Shown here: positions 1 to 7,309 of the stretch, piece after piece
How positions within the stretch are numbered: the stretch's first letter is position 1
Layout of the letters: every line of letters begins with the position of its first letter
NCBI GenBank assembly: GCA_018660965.1
Contig: JABJJH010000294.1
Location: forward strand, 1 to 13,975
Origin: Rhodospirillaceae bacterium
GTDB lineage: Bacteria; Pseudomonadota; Alphaproteobacteria; UBA8366; GCA-2717185
Direction: 5' to 3'
Length of the DNA stretch: 13,975 nt
The notes under the pieces: model-generated
The model's database searches: none
What the model saw: only the letters and a program-made list of their open reading frames with translations
Told to the model about the DNA's origin: nothing
Made by a program: the position numbers and the translations under genes

Positions 1-1006
1 CCCGCGCAATCGCGATCAGGTCCGCCTGCCCCTTTTGAAGAATTTCCTCGGCCTGTTCCGCATGGACGATCAACCCCACCGCCATGCTCATCATGTCCGC
101 TTCAGCGCGAATTTTTTCCGCATAAGGCACCTGATAGCCATACCCCACCGGACCGGCGCTGATAACGGGACTGCCCCCCAAACCACCGGAAGAACAATCG
201 ATCACATCGACGCCCTTGTCCTTGACGATCCGCGAAAGGGCGACGCTTTCGTCGGGACCCCATCCGGCGTCGTCCTCAACCGACAGGCGCATGAACAACG
301 GTTTGTCGTCGGGCCAATTGGCGCGCACGGCCTCGGTAATTTCGATGGCGAAGCGCATGCGGTTCAAGTCGGACCCGCCGTATTCGTCATTGCGCCGGTT
401 CGCCTTGGGCGACAGGAACTGGTGAACCAGATATCCATGCGCGGCGTGAATTTCCAGAATATCGAAGCCCGCCGCATGCGCGCGCGCCGCCGCCTTGCCC
501 CAATTTTCGACCGTAATTTTAACTTCATCCGCCGACAATGCGCGCGGTTCGGGTTCTCTGTCGCTGGAGCCCAGCGCGCTGGGCGCGACCAGTTCCCAAT
601 CGCCCCAATCATCGACGCCCGCCTCCTTGGCGCCTTCGGGCGTCAGGGGCGCGCCGCCCTGCCACGGACGAAACCGCCGCGCCTTGCGACCGCTGTGCCC
701 GATTTGCAACGCCGACACTGAATTTTGTTCCTTAATAAAATCGGACAGTCGCTTGAAATGTGGGATAAAAGCATCGTCCCAAAGCCCAAGGTCGCCCGCC
801 GTGCCGCACCCGCGTCGCTCCACCTTGGTCGATTCGACAAACACCAATCCGGCGCCCCCGGCGGCGAACCGTCCAACATTCATCAAATGCCAATCCGTCG
901 GAAACCCCTTCACGGCCGCGTATTGGTGCATGGGCGCGACGACCACGCGGTTTTTAAGCGTGACGTTTCTGATTTTAAGCGGTTCGAATAATAGTGGGCT
1001 CGGCAT
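1..1006 (-). CDS. Old Yellow Enzyme (YqjM-like) NADH:flavin oxidoreductase, C-terminus cut by window edge
   Basis: Seen: an open frame from an ATG at 1006 runs to the window edge without a stop (335 codons). GAGGA lies about 7 bases before the ATG. The protein reads as an FMN-binding TIM barrel of the OYE family: an N-terminal segment with NRVVVAPMHQY (residues 19-29), DLGLW at 72-76, IGHSGRKA at 102-109, and HAAH at 187-190, the His pair that holds the substrate carbonyl or nitro group in OYEs. Family knowledge: these cytoplasmic enzymes use NAD(P)H to reduce activated C=C bonds. YqjM-type members are about 340-370 residues, so only the last tens of residues are missing. Odd: the redox-tuning Cys of YqjM (in its SPMCMY segment) is His27 here. 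The physiological substrate cannot be told. Its promoter should lie in 1007-1152, which holds no gene. Confidence 0.9.
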   Translation of the reverse strand, partial: MPSPLLFEPLKIRNVTLKNRVVVAPMHQYAAVKGFPTDWHLMNVGRFAAGGAGLVFVESTKVERRGCGTAGDLGLWDDAFIPHFKRLSDFIKEQNSVSALQIGHSGRKARRFRPWQGGAPLTPEGAKEAGVDDWGDWELVAPSALGSSDREPEPRALSADEVKITVENWGKAAARAHAAGFDILEIHAAHGYLVHQFLSPKANRRNDEYGGSDLNRMRFAIEITEAVRANWPDDKPLFMRLSVEDDAGWGPDESVALSRIVKDKGVDVIDCSSGGLGGSPVISAGPVGYGYQVPYAEKIRAEADMMSMAVGLIVHAEQAEEILQKGQADLIAIAR

Positions 1007-1152
1007 GTTGTATCCTCAAATTTACAAGTGTGGGGCGGGCGACGACGCCACGATGACCAGCGCGGCGCGATAGTCTACACAGGATGTCGCGGCGCATCCA
1101 ATTCGAGGGCTATTCAAGTGAATTTTTCATGGCGGCTTTCAGCCCAGGACAA

Positions 1153-1761
1153 TTACAGGACCGCCCGCACATTCTTCAAACGAAACGGGTCTTCGAAATT
1201 TGTCACGACGACTTCCTCGCTCACCGTATCCAGCACGGCGCAGCTTAATTGCCGGTCGTTGGTATGGTCGCGTCCGTCGCCGGTCGATCCCGGATTAATC
1301 ACCAGAACGCTGCCGATCCGCCGCACGATTTGTTGATGCGTATGGCCGTACAGCACGAAATCGGCTTCCGCCTCGCCGAATTGTTCGATTTGCGGGCTAT
1401 GCGGATAGACATAAGTCCCGCGCGGTTCCCAGGGCGTTGAATGGACCATCAGGACTTTCTTGCCGCCGACGTCGAGTTCCTTCCGTGCCGGCTGGTCCGC
1501 CAGCCATTGCAGCAAGCTACGGTCAATCGTGTCGCGTTCACGCGCCCGAACGCCCTGGGGGCCCAGAAACACTTCTTCATGGTTGCCCTGAATGACATGC
1601 GCATCGCGTTCCTTCAGCAACGCGACGACGTCGTTGGAAAACCGGTACTCATAGATACTGTCGCCCAGGCAAAGTAATTCATCGACCTGCCCCATGATGT
1701 CCAGGGCTTGGGTCAAACCGTCGATATTACAATGCAGATCGGAGACGATGCCGAGCTTCAC
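1153..1761 (-). CDS. YfcE/MJ0936-type metallophosphoesterase (calcineurin-like fold)
   Basis: Seen: a 202-residue protein with all the metal-site motifs of the calcineurin-like phosphoesterase family in order: SDLH (D8, H10), GD (D34), GNHE (N60, H61), a lone H107, and GHTH (H140, H142). Known: this family binds two divalent metals and cleaves phosphodiesters or phosphomonoesters in the cytoplasm. The small bacterial type (about 150-220 aa) often acts on cyclic-nucleotide or generic phosphodiesters in vitro, and its true substrate is usually unknown. Start choice: the frame can be extended to a TTG at 1803. However, a GTG at 1761 has GGAAGG eight bases upstream and gives MKLGIVSDLH, the normal N-terminus of the family, so I start there. 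It follows the acetylation genes on the same strand after an 87-base gap with no clear terminator, so co-transcription is possible. Confidence 0.9.
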   Translation of the reverse strand: MKLGIVSDLHCNIDGLTQALDIMGQVDELLCLGDSIYEYRFSNDVVALLKERDAHVIQGNHEEVFLGPQGVRARERDTIDRSLLQWLADQPARKELDVGGKKVLMVHSTPWEPRGTYVYPHSPQIEQFGEAEADFVLYGHTHQQIVRRIGSVLVINPGSTGDGRDHTNDRQLSCAVLDTVSEEVVVTNFEDPFRLKNVRAVL

Positions 1762-1848
1762 GCAGTCTACCTTCCGGCGGAATAGAAGCCGCGATAGCGG
1801 CAAGGACCGACAGCTTTAATAATTTCGCGCCGAATTACAATGTGATTT

Positions 1849-3066
1849 TCAATGTGAAACCAAAGCCTTTAGCCGCTCAATACGCGTCACGTCATCGTAA
1901 TGCTGGGTTCGATAGGTGTCATAGAGATGAGTTTGTCGAGAAATCACGTCCTCGAAATTCTTGGCGATCAGTAAGTCTCCGAATTGAAGATCTGAATCGA
2001 GCGCGCCTAACATTCGTTTCAACATTTTATCGCCCAATGATTTGCGATAATGTCCAGCTTCCCAATACCAACGGGATGCAACGCCAAGCTCGCCTTTTTT
2101 AGGAGCGGGACTGATATTAGGCGGGTACATCGCCGCGAAATCCCACAATGGAATTGTTGCGCCGGTCTCCCTGGTAATTATTGAAATTTCCCGCGCTAGG
2201 GAGCGTTTGAACTGATTAAAAGTGTCGATATGACCAGTAAGCGACATACTTGCCAGGATATCGGCGTGATACGGATGCAGAAAAACAAACGTCTTTTTGC
2301 CCATTAACGCACGTTTTCTTAAAAAACGAAGGATCGCCAACCATTCTGGCGCGTCGGTATTTCGGCTACAATATGTATTTCGCGCGACGTATGATTTCAG
2401 GTTTTCCCTATTCTTTTGTTCGAAAATAACAGCTTGTCCTTCTAAATTAATACTCTCCCAAATATCGTCCCACGGATTAAATCCATCTTCGGTCATATGC
2501 CGACTACCTGGTTGACGCTGCGCTCCAATTGTCCGCAACGAATCGACAATCGCCATCAATGAAAAGTGGGTTTTAATAAAAATCCCCGCCTCCCACCACG
2601 CAGCTTCCGTCACGCCCACCTTCGGAGGCAATTCACAATTCACGGATGAAATAAAGTCCAAATAATCTATCCCAAGAAATATATTGGATGTCTCAACCAA
2701 TCGGTTGTTTCCTTCAACCAGTTCTATGGATGAATTTATTTTATAGTTTGGAATCCCTAGATTAAAAACGGGTGTGAGTGAGCGAGGCCATGCCAAACTT
2801 TTGGGATCGAAACCAGCATCGACACGAGAATTTCCGAGCACCAAAGTAGCAACGTTTAATCTTCGAACACGCGCCATTTTTGCTTCGACGCGATGTCGGT
2901 AGGAATGAGGCTTTCGGACATTAAAATTTTGAAATACCGGACTACCATCGATGCCATAAGGATCAACCACAAGTGTGGAAATCCCTGCAAACAAGAGCCA
3001 GAATACAACTGCGCATCCCATTGAAAGCAAAAATACCGCATATTTTGGCTTAGCTTGAGATCGCAT
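1849..3066 (-). CDS. SGNH/AlgJ-like partner of MBOAT O-acetyltransferase
   Basis: Seen: 405 residues starting with a short basic N-terminus and one hydrophobic segment (about residues 9-31), so the bulk is probably periplasmic and membrane-anchored. Residues 75-86 contain LVLGNSRVDAGF, resembling block I of SGNH hydrolases with S80 as the candidate nucleophile. GIDYLDF lies at 132-138. A late HPYHADI at 264-270 is a candidate site for the catalytic His/Asp. The gene starts 8 bases after the stop of the MBOAT gene, which points to one transcript and coupled translation. Known: AlgJ/AlgX/PatB-type proteins take acetyl groups passed across the membrane by an MBOAT partner and attach them to polysaccharide. 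Inferred: this is the periplasmic half of a surface glycan O-acetylation system; the glycan is unknown. The frame stays open 55 codons further upstream inside the MBOAT gene, but that part is a shadow. The DNA is visibly AT-rich. Confidence 0.72.
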   Translation of the reverse strand: MRSQAKPKYAVFLLSMGCAVVFWLLFAGISTLVVDPYGIDGSPVFQNFNVRKPHSYRHRVEAKMARVRRLNVATLVLGNSRVDAGFDPKSLAWPRSLTPVFNLGIPNYKINSSIELVEGNNRLVETSNIFLGIDYLDFISSVNCELPPKVGVTEAAWWEAGIFIKTHFSLMAIVDSLRTIGAQRQPGSRHMTEDGFNPWDDIWESINLEGQAVIFEQKNRENLKSYVARNTYCSRNTDAPEWLAILRFLRKRALMGKKTFVFLHPYHADILASMSLTGHIDTFNQFKRSLAREISIITRETGATIPLWDFAAMYPPNISPAPKKGELGVASRWYWEAGHYRKSLGDKMLKRMLGALDSDLQFGDLLIAKNFEDVISRQTHLYDTYRTQHYDDVTRIERLKALVSH

Positions 3067-3074
3067 GACTATAC

Positions 3075-4676
3075 TCAAAATTGAAAATAAAGAAATTCGC
3101 TGACCTGACTCAACGCCAAGAACCCGACCGACAAAACAAGCGACATCGTCATAGCCCATGCTATCGTAGGTCGCCACTTTAAACGCTGTATGGTCCGGTA
3201 AAGCCTCGCCGGCCAAAGCGATGCTGACCAATCTTCCTGTAGTTTCTCACGCCGCAATACCGGTCGATACCGCGACATGATATCCAGAGAATTTGGCGCC
3301 ACGAATGCGACGAGCAATGCACCGGTGATCCAAAGCCAACCCCATATGAATTGTGCCCCCCCGCCAAGCGTAAACCTTACGCCAACCTCTTGAAGCAAGT
3401 GGCCAATCACACCCAGCCGCACGCCAATCGCATTCGGCAGGGATAATCCGTGATCGCCGGACATCGCCAAAAGCATGGCGAAGGCTCCGTCCAAAGTCTC
3501 CGACCGAAAAAACACCCATCCGATTACGACGGCAAGGAAAGTAATAACATGTGAAATTCTCCGCAAAACCCAGCGTGCATTCGGTGAACCGAAGCCGTTG
3601 AAACGCCGTGTCATACGTTGCCACGCGTGATTCACAACAAGGTACAACCCATGGAGCCCCCCCCAAATCACGAAAGTCCATCCTGCACCATGCCACAAGC
3701 CGCCAAGCAACATCGTTAACAAGAGATTGGTATATCGACGTAAGTTTCCTTTACGATTTCCGCCGAGCGGAAAATAAAGATAGTCTCGTAGAAACCGGGA
3801 CAAGGTCATATGCCAGCGCCGCCAGAAATCGACTATATTGGTCGCCTTGTAGGGTGAGTCAAAGTTCGCGGGAAGCCGAACGCCAAAAAGCCGTGCGGCG
3901 CCAATCGCCATATCCGAATACCCCGAAAAATCGAAATAGAGTTGGCCCGTATAAGCAAGCGCTCCTTGCCACGCGGTGAAAAAATCCACACTGCCGCCGC
4001 CATCGGCATTTGCAAAAACAGGCGTCGCGTAAATCGCCAAATTGTCGGCGATAACCGTTTTTTTAAACAGACCGATTGCAAAAACCACTATGCCTACCGC
4101 AAGGTTCTCACTTAAAGGGCTCCTGCGCCGGGCAACGCCAAACTGAGGCATCATTTCACTGTGGTGCACAATCGGCCCCGCAATCAATTGCGGGAAGAAA
4201 CAAACAAAGAGCGCATAACTGATGGGGTCGGATTCCGTCGTGATGCGATAATATGAATCGACCAGAAATGCGATTTGTTGGAACGTAAAAAACGAAATGG
4301 CCAATGGAAGCAGAATGGCTCCAATTTCGAAGTCGCTTCCAGTCGCGGCGGCAATATTGGAAACGAAAAAGCCAGCATACTTGAAGTAGCCAATTGCAGC
4401 GAGATTACCGGAAACGCCTATCCCTAAAATTAATTTTCGACAAAATTTTGAAATTTCAGCCTTTCCCGTAAGGAACTGGCCAAGCGCATAATTTATAATG
4501 ATCGAGGGAATGAGTAGCCCCAGGTAAACCGGGTTCCACCAGCCGTAAAAAAATAACGACGCAACAACCAACCAAGCCATGCCGACCCGGTTGGAAATTC
4601 CAACCCGCAACGCCAGAAACACCACCAAAGTGACCGGGACAAACAAAAATATGAACTCGTAGCTATTGAATAGCAT
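3075..4676 (-). CDS. MBOAT family O-acetyltransferase (AlgI/PatA-like)
   Basis: Seen: a 533-residue polytopic membrane protein beginning MLFNSYEFIFLF, a very typical AlgI-family N-terminus, from an ATG with AGG five bases upstream. It carries the MBOAT hallmarks: QLYFDFSGYSDMAIG (245-259), DFWRRWHMTLS (283-293, H289) and GGLWHGAGW (325-333). H329 corresponds to the invariant catalytic His of AlgI. Length matches the family (about 470-530). Known: these proteins form a channel-like membrane enzyme that moves acetyl groups, probably from acetyl-CoA, to a periplasmic acceptor protein for polysaccharide or peptidoglycan O-acetylation. The next gene (1849-3066) encodes the expected SGNH-like partner. 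No glycan synthase or alginate gene is in the window, so alginate itself should not be assumed. Base composition is lower in GC than the flanking genes. Confidence 0.93.
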   Translation of the reverse strand: MLFNSYEFIFLFVPVTLVVFLALRVGISNRVGMAWLVVASLFFYGWWNPVYLGLLIPSIIINYALGQFLTGKAEISKFCRKLILGIGVSGNLAAIGYFKYAGFFVSNIAAATGSDFEIGAILLPLAISFFTFQQIAFLVDSYYRITTESDPISYALFVCFFPQLIAGPIVHHSEMMPQFGVARRRSPLSENLAVGIVVFAIGLFKKTVIADNLAIYATPVFANADGGGSVDFFTAWQGALAYTGQLYFDFSGYSDMAIGAARLFGVRLPANFDSPYKATNIVDFWRRWHMTLSRFLRDYLYFPLGGNRKGNLRRYTNLLLTMLLGGLWHGAGWTFVIWGGLHGLYLVVNHAWQRMTRRFNGFGSPNARWVLRRISHVITFLAVVIGWVFFRSETLDGAFAMLLAMSGDHGLSLPNAIGVRLGVIGHLLQEVGVRFTLGGGAQFIWGWLWITGALLVAFVAPNSLDIMSRYRPVLRREKLQEDWSASLWPARLYRTIQRLKWRPTIAWAMTMSLVLSVGFLALSQVSEFLYFQF

Positions 4677-4791
4677 AAATACCTATTTTCAAATGTGGTG
4701 TGATCGTTTGAGGTCAGAGATATCCCACGTCGAATCTATTAATCAGCAAGGATCCGCAACATTAAAAAATCTGCGCCGATTAACAATGCCC

Positions 4792-5013
4792 CTAGTCGTC
4801 GGCGGGATCGAGCAGACGGTGCACGTGGACGATAAAGTAACGCATTTTCGCATTATCGACCGTACCTTGCGCCTTGCCGCGCCAGGCGTCCTTCGCCGTC
4901 GCATAGTTCGGGTACAGGCCGACAACATCGACCTTTTCCAGATCGGCGAAAATGTTTTTATCCAAATCCTCCATTTCGCCGCCCAGCACCAAATGTAGAA
5001 GTTGTTCCGTCAT
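4792..5013 (-). CDS. DUF4170-like small protein
   Basis: Seen: 73 residues, ATG at 5013 with GAGGA seven bases before it. There is no signal peptide or membrane segment. The second half reads YPNYATAKDAWRGKAQ (residues 34-49), then GTVDNAKMRYFIVHVHRL (50-67). Known, from memory: DUF4170 proteins are short alphaproteobacterial cytoplasmic proteins of unknown function with a pattern of YxxA...W...(S/Q)xxxVDNAxxRYxIV, which this matches well. The N-terminal half, with LHLVLGGEMEDL, also fits the beta-strand opening seen in that family. It is divergent from the EF-hand gene at 5211. The roughly 200-base spacer holds both promoters and a 7-bp inverted repeat. No function is assigned. Confidence 0.75.
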   Translation of the reverse strand: MTEQLLHLVLGGEMEDLDKNIFADLEKVDVVGLYPNYATAKDAWRGKAQGTVDNAKMRYFIVHVHRLLDPADD

Positions 5014-5210
5014 GCGTTCGTCCTCGCTTATCGCGTTGCCTGTTGAATTCTGTTTAGGCGGGCAACGTTTAAAGCGCCTTAACCGGAATTTCCATTCGAA
5101 ACTTTATCACAAGGCTCAATCGATCCTGTCAACGGGGCGTCTTTCTTAACCGCGACGACGGGCTTAAACTACCACCTGTTCGCTAATTCTGACCGCAGGA
5201 GACAATATCT

Positions 5211-6218
5211 ATGACGCCGATCCAATCGCGCCGTACAAAGCGCCGTACAATTTACAGCGCGCTCATCGCGGTTATTTTCGTTTGGGCGTCTCCCGCTTTG
5301 GCGCAATCGTCGAAGACCATGCCCAAGGGCGCTTCAATGAACATGGGTGGGAATGCCGCCAGCGCACTCAAAAAAATCCTGACGTCTTGCCCAGAGTCGA
5401 AACATGACGCGGCGTGTGAAAAGAAATTATGGACCTTCGCGGACATCACCGGGGACGGCGTGTTAACAAGCGCCGAAATTTCCAGATTCATGCGCCTGAC
5501 CAGCACCGCCGAAGGATGGCTTGAGGCCGCGAAGGATCCCGGACAGGAATTCATCGTTTGGACCCTTGTCGGCCCCCTTGTCGGCAATCTGGCCATCGCC
5601 AATTTCGATTTCGATGGCGACGGGAAGATTTCCCAGCAGGAATTGTACATGAATCTTGGCGAGGGTCAGGCGCAACAGGTTCTTGGCGATATGACCGCAG
5701 CCGGGAAAGCCCTGATTTCGACAGCGATACTGAAATTCAGCACCACCACGTTGCCCGGTGTGCTGGGGCCTCCCGGGCTCGCCCTGAGCACTAAAACCTC
5801 TAAGTCGCCGAAATCATCTAAGCCGAAATCATCAAAATCATCTCCGCCACCGTCAACGCCTGCGAACAAGGTCAAACCCAAGGCGACGACCGCCCCCCTC
5901 ACCGCCGCCGAACGAACTTCACTCGTTAAACAAATCGCGCGGTGCTGGCGCTTGCCGCAAGACATCACCCCCGACGACGTGCAGAATTTCACCGTTGGGC
6001 TGCAGTTGTCTATCAGTCGGAATGGAACGCCGGGCGCGGTCAAGCTTACCGACGCGCGCCGGATCAAGGAAGACGCGCGCTACCGCGCCTTCGCCGACAG
6101 CGCGCTTACCGCGGCGTTGGACCCCGCCTGCCACCCTTTTGAATTGCCCGGTGAAAAATACGCCGCCTGGCGCAGCCTGACGGTCACGTTCAAACCCAAC
6201 ATTGCGCGCTTCGATTAA
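5211..6218 (+). CDS. Exported EF-hand protein with TolA/TonB-like C-terminal domain
   Basis: Seen: 335 residues; ATG with AGGAGA about nine bases upstream. A signal peptide (basic start, hydrophobic 14-27, probable cleavage after A31 in SPALA/QSS) sends it to the periplasm. Two EF-hand loops follow: D78-T80-D82-V84-T86-E89 and the canonical D133-D135-D137-K139-S141-E144. Residues about 193-228 are a Ser/Lys/Pro-rich linker. Residues about 231-331 match the alphaproteobacterial TolA C-terminal pattern: IARCW (242-246), a GLQLSISRNG strand, an RYRAFADSAL helix, CHPFELP (307-313), and a pair of Cys (C245, C307) placed as in the TolA disulfide. Known: TolA domain III binds TolB/Pal and colicins, and EF-hands bind Ca2+. 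Inferred: a calcium-responsive envelope protein. There is no TolA-type transmembrane anchor or long helix, so it is not TolA itself. It sits 18 bases before the aminotransferase gene. Confidence 0.85.
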   Translation: MTPIQSRRTKRRTIYSALIAVIFVWASPALAQSSKTMPKGASMNMGGNAASALKKILTSCPESKHDAACEKKLWTFADITGDGVLTSAEISRFMRLTSTAEGWLEAAKDPGQEFIVWTLVGPLVGNLAIANFDFDGDGKISQQELYMNLGEGQAQQVLGDMTAAGKALISTAILKFSTTTLPGVLGPPGLALSTKTSKSPKSSKPKSSKSSPPPSTPANKVKPKATTAPLTAAERTSLVKQIARCWRLPQDITPDDVQNFTVGLQLSISRNGTPGAVKLTDARRIKEDARYRAFADSALTAALDPACHPFELPGEKYAAWRSLTVTFKPNIARFD

Positions 6219-6236
6219 CGATCAAAGGACCCTCGA

Positions 6237-7136
6237 ATGACCAGTAGCTCCTACCCCAACGGCGTTGGCTATATCGACGGCGATTATTGCGCGAAGGAAG
6301 ACATGCGTTTGCCGGTCGCGGATTTAGGGTTTTTGTTGTCGGACATGACCTATGACGCGCTGCATGTACGCAACGGTCGGGTTTTCCGTCTGGAAGATCA
6401 TCTCGACCGATGGGAGCGATCCATTGCGGCGCGGCGCTACACCACCCTGCCCGACCGCGACGATGTTCGGAAAATCCTGGTGGAATGCGTTCGCCGCGCC
6501 CAGTTGCGCGACGCCATGGTCTACATCATCGCGACGCGTGGCGAGGCCATTGATGGACTGAAGGACCTTCGGCACTGCCAAAACGGGTTCATGGCCTGGG
6601 CCGTGCCGTATTACGGCGTCATCCCTGACGACCGCATGGACGACGGCGTTGATATCATGATTAGTTCCGTGCAGCGCATCCCGCCGGAATCGGTCGATCC
6701 GACCGTGAAGAATTTCGGTCGTCTGGATTTTTCCAAGGCGCTGATGGAAGCCTATGACAAGGGGTGCGACCACGCGGTTCTACTGGATCAGGACGGATAC
6801 GTCACCGAAGGCCGCGGCTGGAATATTTTCGCCTTGCATGGGGGCACACTGGTGTCGCCCGAGGGCGGGGTGCTGGAAGGCGTCACCCGGCGCACCGTGA
6901 TCGAACTGTGTCGGCACGGCAACATCAAGGCGGAATTAGGGAAATTGCGCGCCGCTGATTTACGCAACGCCGACGAAGTGTTTATGACCTCGACCGCGGG
7001 CGGGATCATGCCCGTGCGCAAGGTCGATGACAGCGTGATCGGAACCGGGTCTCGCGGGCCCGTCACGACGCGACTGAGCGACATGTACTGGGCCCTGCAT
7101 GACGACCCGGACCATTCAACGCCGGTGGACTATTAA
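6237..7136 (+). CDS. Class IV PLP aminotransferase, (R)-amine transaminase-like
   Basis: Seen: 299 residues; AAGGA eight bases before the ATG. Fold type IV PLP enzyme signatures: RLEDH (51-55), the catalytic lysine in DPTVKNF (K158), VTEGRGWNIF (189-198), LEGVTRR (213-219) and DEVFMTSTAGGIMPV (246-260). Known: this family includes branched-chain aminotransferase, D-amino acid aminotransferase, ADC lyase and the (R)-selective amine transaminases. Several stretches follow the last group closely as I remember the Arthrobacter enzyme: LSDMTYD near the N-terminus, RIPPESVDPTVKN, STAGGIMP, and a C-terminus with GPVT..YWALH..VDY. Odd: where (R)-amine transaminases have F-V-E before the TRG strand, this protein reads M-V-Y (94-96), so the substrate is uncertain. 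It probably shares a transcript with the EF-hand gene and converges on the small gene at 7147. Confidence 0.88.
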   Translation: MTSSSYPNGVGYIDGDYCAKEDMRLPVADLGFLLSDMTYDALHVRNGRVFRLEDHLDRWERSIAARRYTTLPDRDDVRKILVECVRRAQLRDAMVYIIATRGEAIDGLKDLRHCQNGFMAWAVPYYGVIPDDRMDDGVDIMISSVQRIPPESVDPTVKNFGRLDFSKALMEAYDKGCDHAVLLDQDGYVTEGRGWNIFALHGGTLVSPEGGVLEGVTRRTVIELCRHGNIKAELGKLRAADLRNADEVFMTSTAGGIMPVRKVDDSVIGTGSRGPVTTRLSDMYWALHDDPDHSTPVDY

Positions 7137-7146
7137 CACCGCAACC

Positions 7147-7302
7147 TTAAATCTTACCGTCGGCCACCAATTTGCATGTCATGACGACAGCCATGCCCAT
7201 CACAATGCCGGCGATGTAGGGATCTCCATAAGGCACACCATGGAACAACCCACCCCAGGCGTCCCAGGTTTCCTTGATGATATTTTGAAACGTATAGAAC
7301 AT
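7147..7302 (-). CDS. 51-aa single-pass membrane protein under a c-di-GMP riboswitch
   Basis: Seen: an ATG at 7302 with GGAG eight bases upstream opens a 51-codon frame ending in TAA. The product begins MFYTFQNIIKETWDAWG, an amphipathic, Trp-containing segment. It then has HGVPYGDPY (21-29) and one hydrophobic segment of about 14-16 residues (30-45, with several Gly and Met), and ends CKLVADGKI. I do not recognise a family. The reading frame is supported by its ribosome site and by its position directly after a class I c-di-GMP aptamer (7310-7424). The stop lies 10 bases from the stop of the convergent aminotransferase. Inferred: a small inner-membrane protein made in response to c-di-GMP level, possibly helping the neighbouring pilin or another surface structure. 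It is not a pilin itself: the G-x4-E prepilin site is absent. Confidence 0.72.
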   Translation of the reverse strand: MFYTFQNIIKETWDAWGGLFHGVPYGDPYIAGIVMGMAVVMTCKLVADGKI

Positions 7303-7309
7303 TTTTCTT

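Noticed and set aside
495..1073. A 192-codon plus-strand frame, and the 228-codon frame at 35-721
   Set aside because: Both are antisense shadows of the flavin oxidoreductase gene, whose motifs are clear on the minus strand.
3067..3231. A 55-codon N-terminal extension of the SGNH-like gene
   Set aside because: It overlaps the C-terminal coding part of the MBOAT gene and has no ribosome site; the ATG at 3066 gives a normal membrane anchor.
7120..7139. A small CGGTG/CACCG hairpin around the aminotransferase stop, a possible terminator
   Set aside because: Only 5 bp with a 9-base loop and no T-run; too weak to call.
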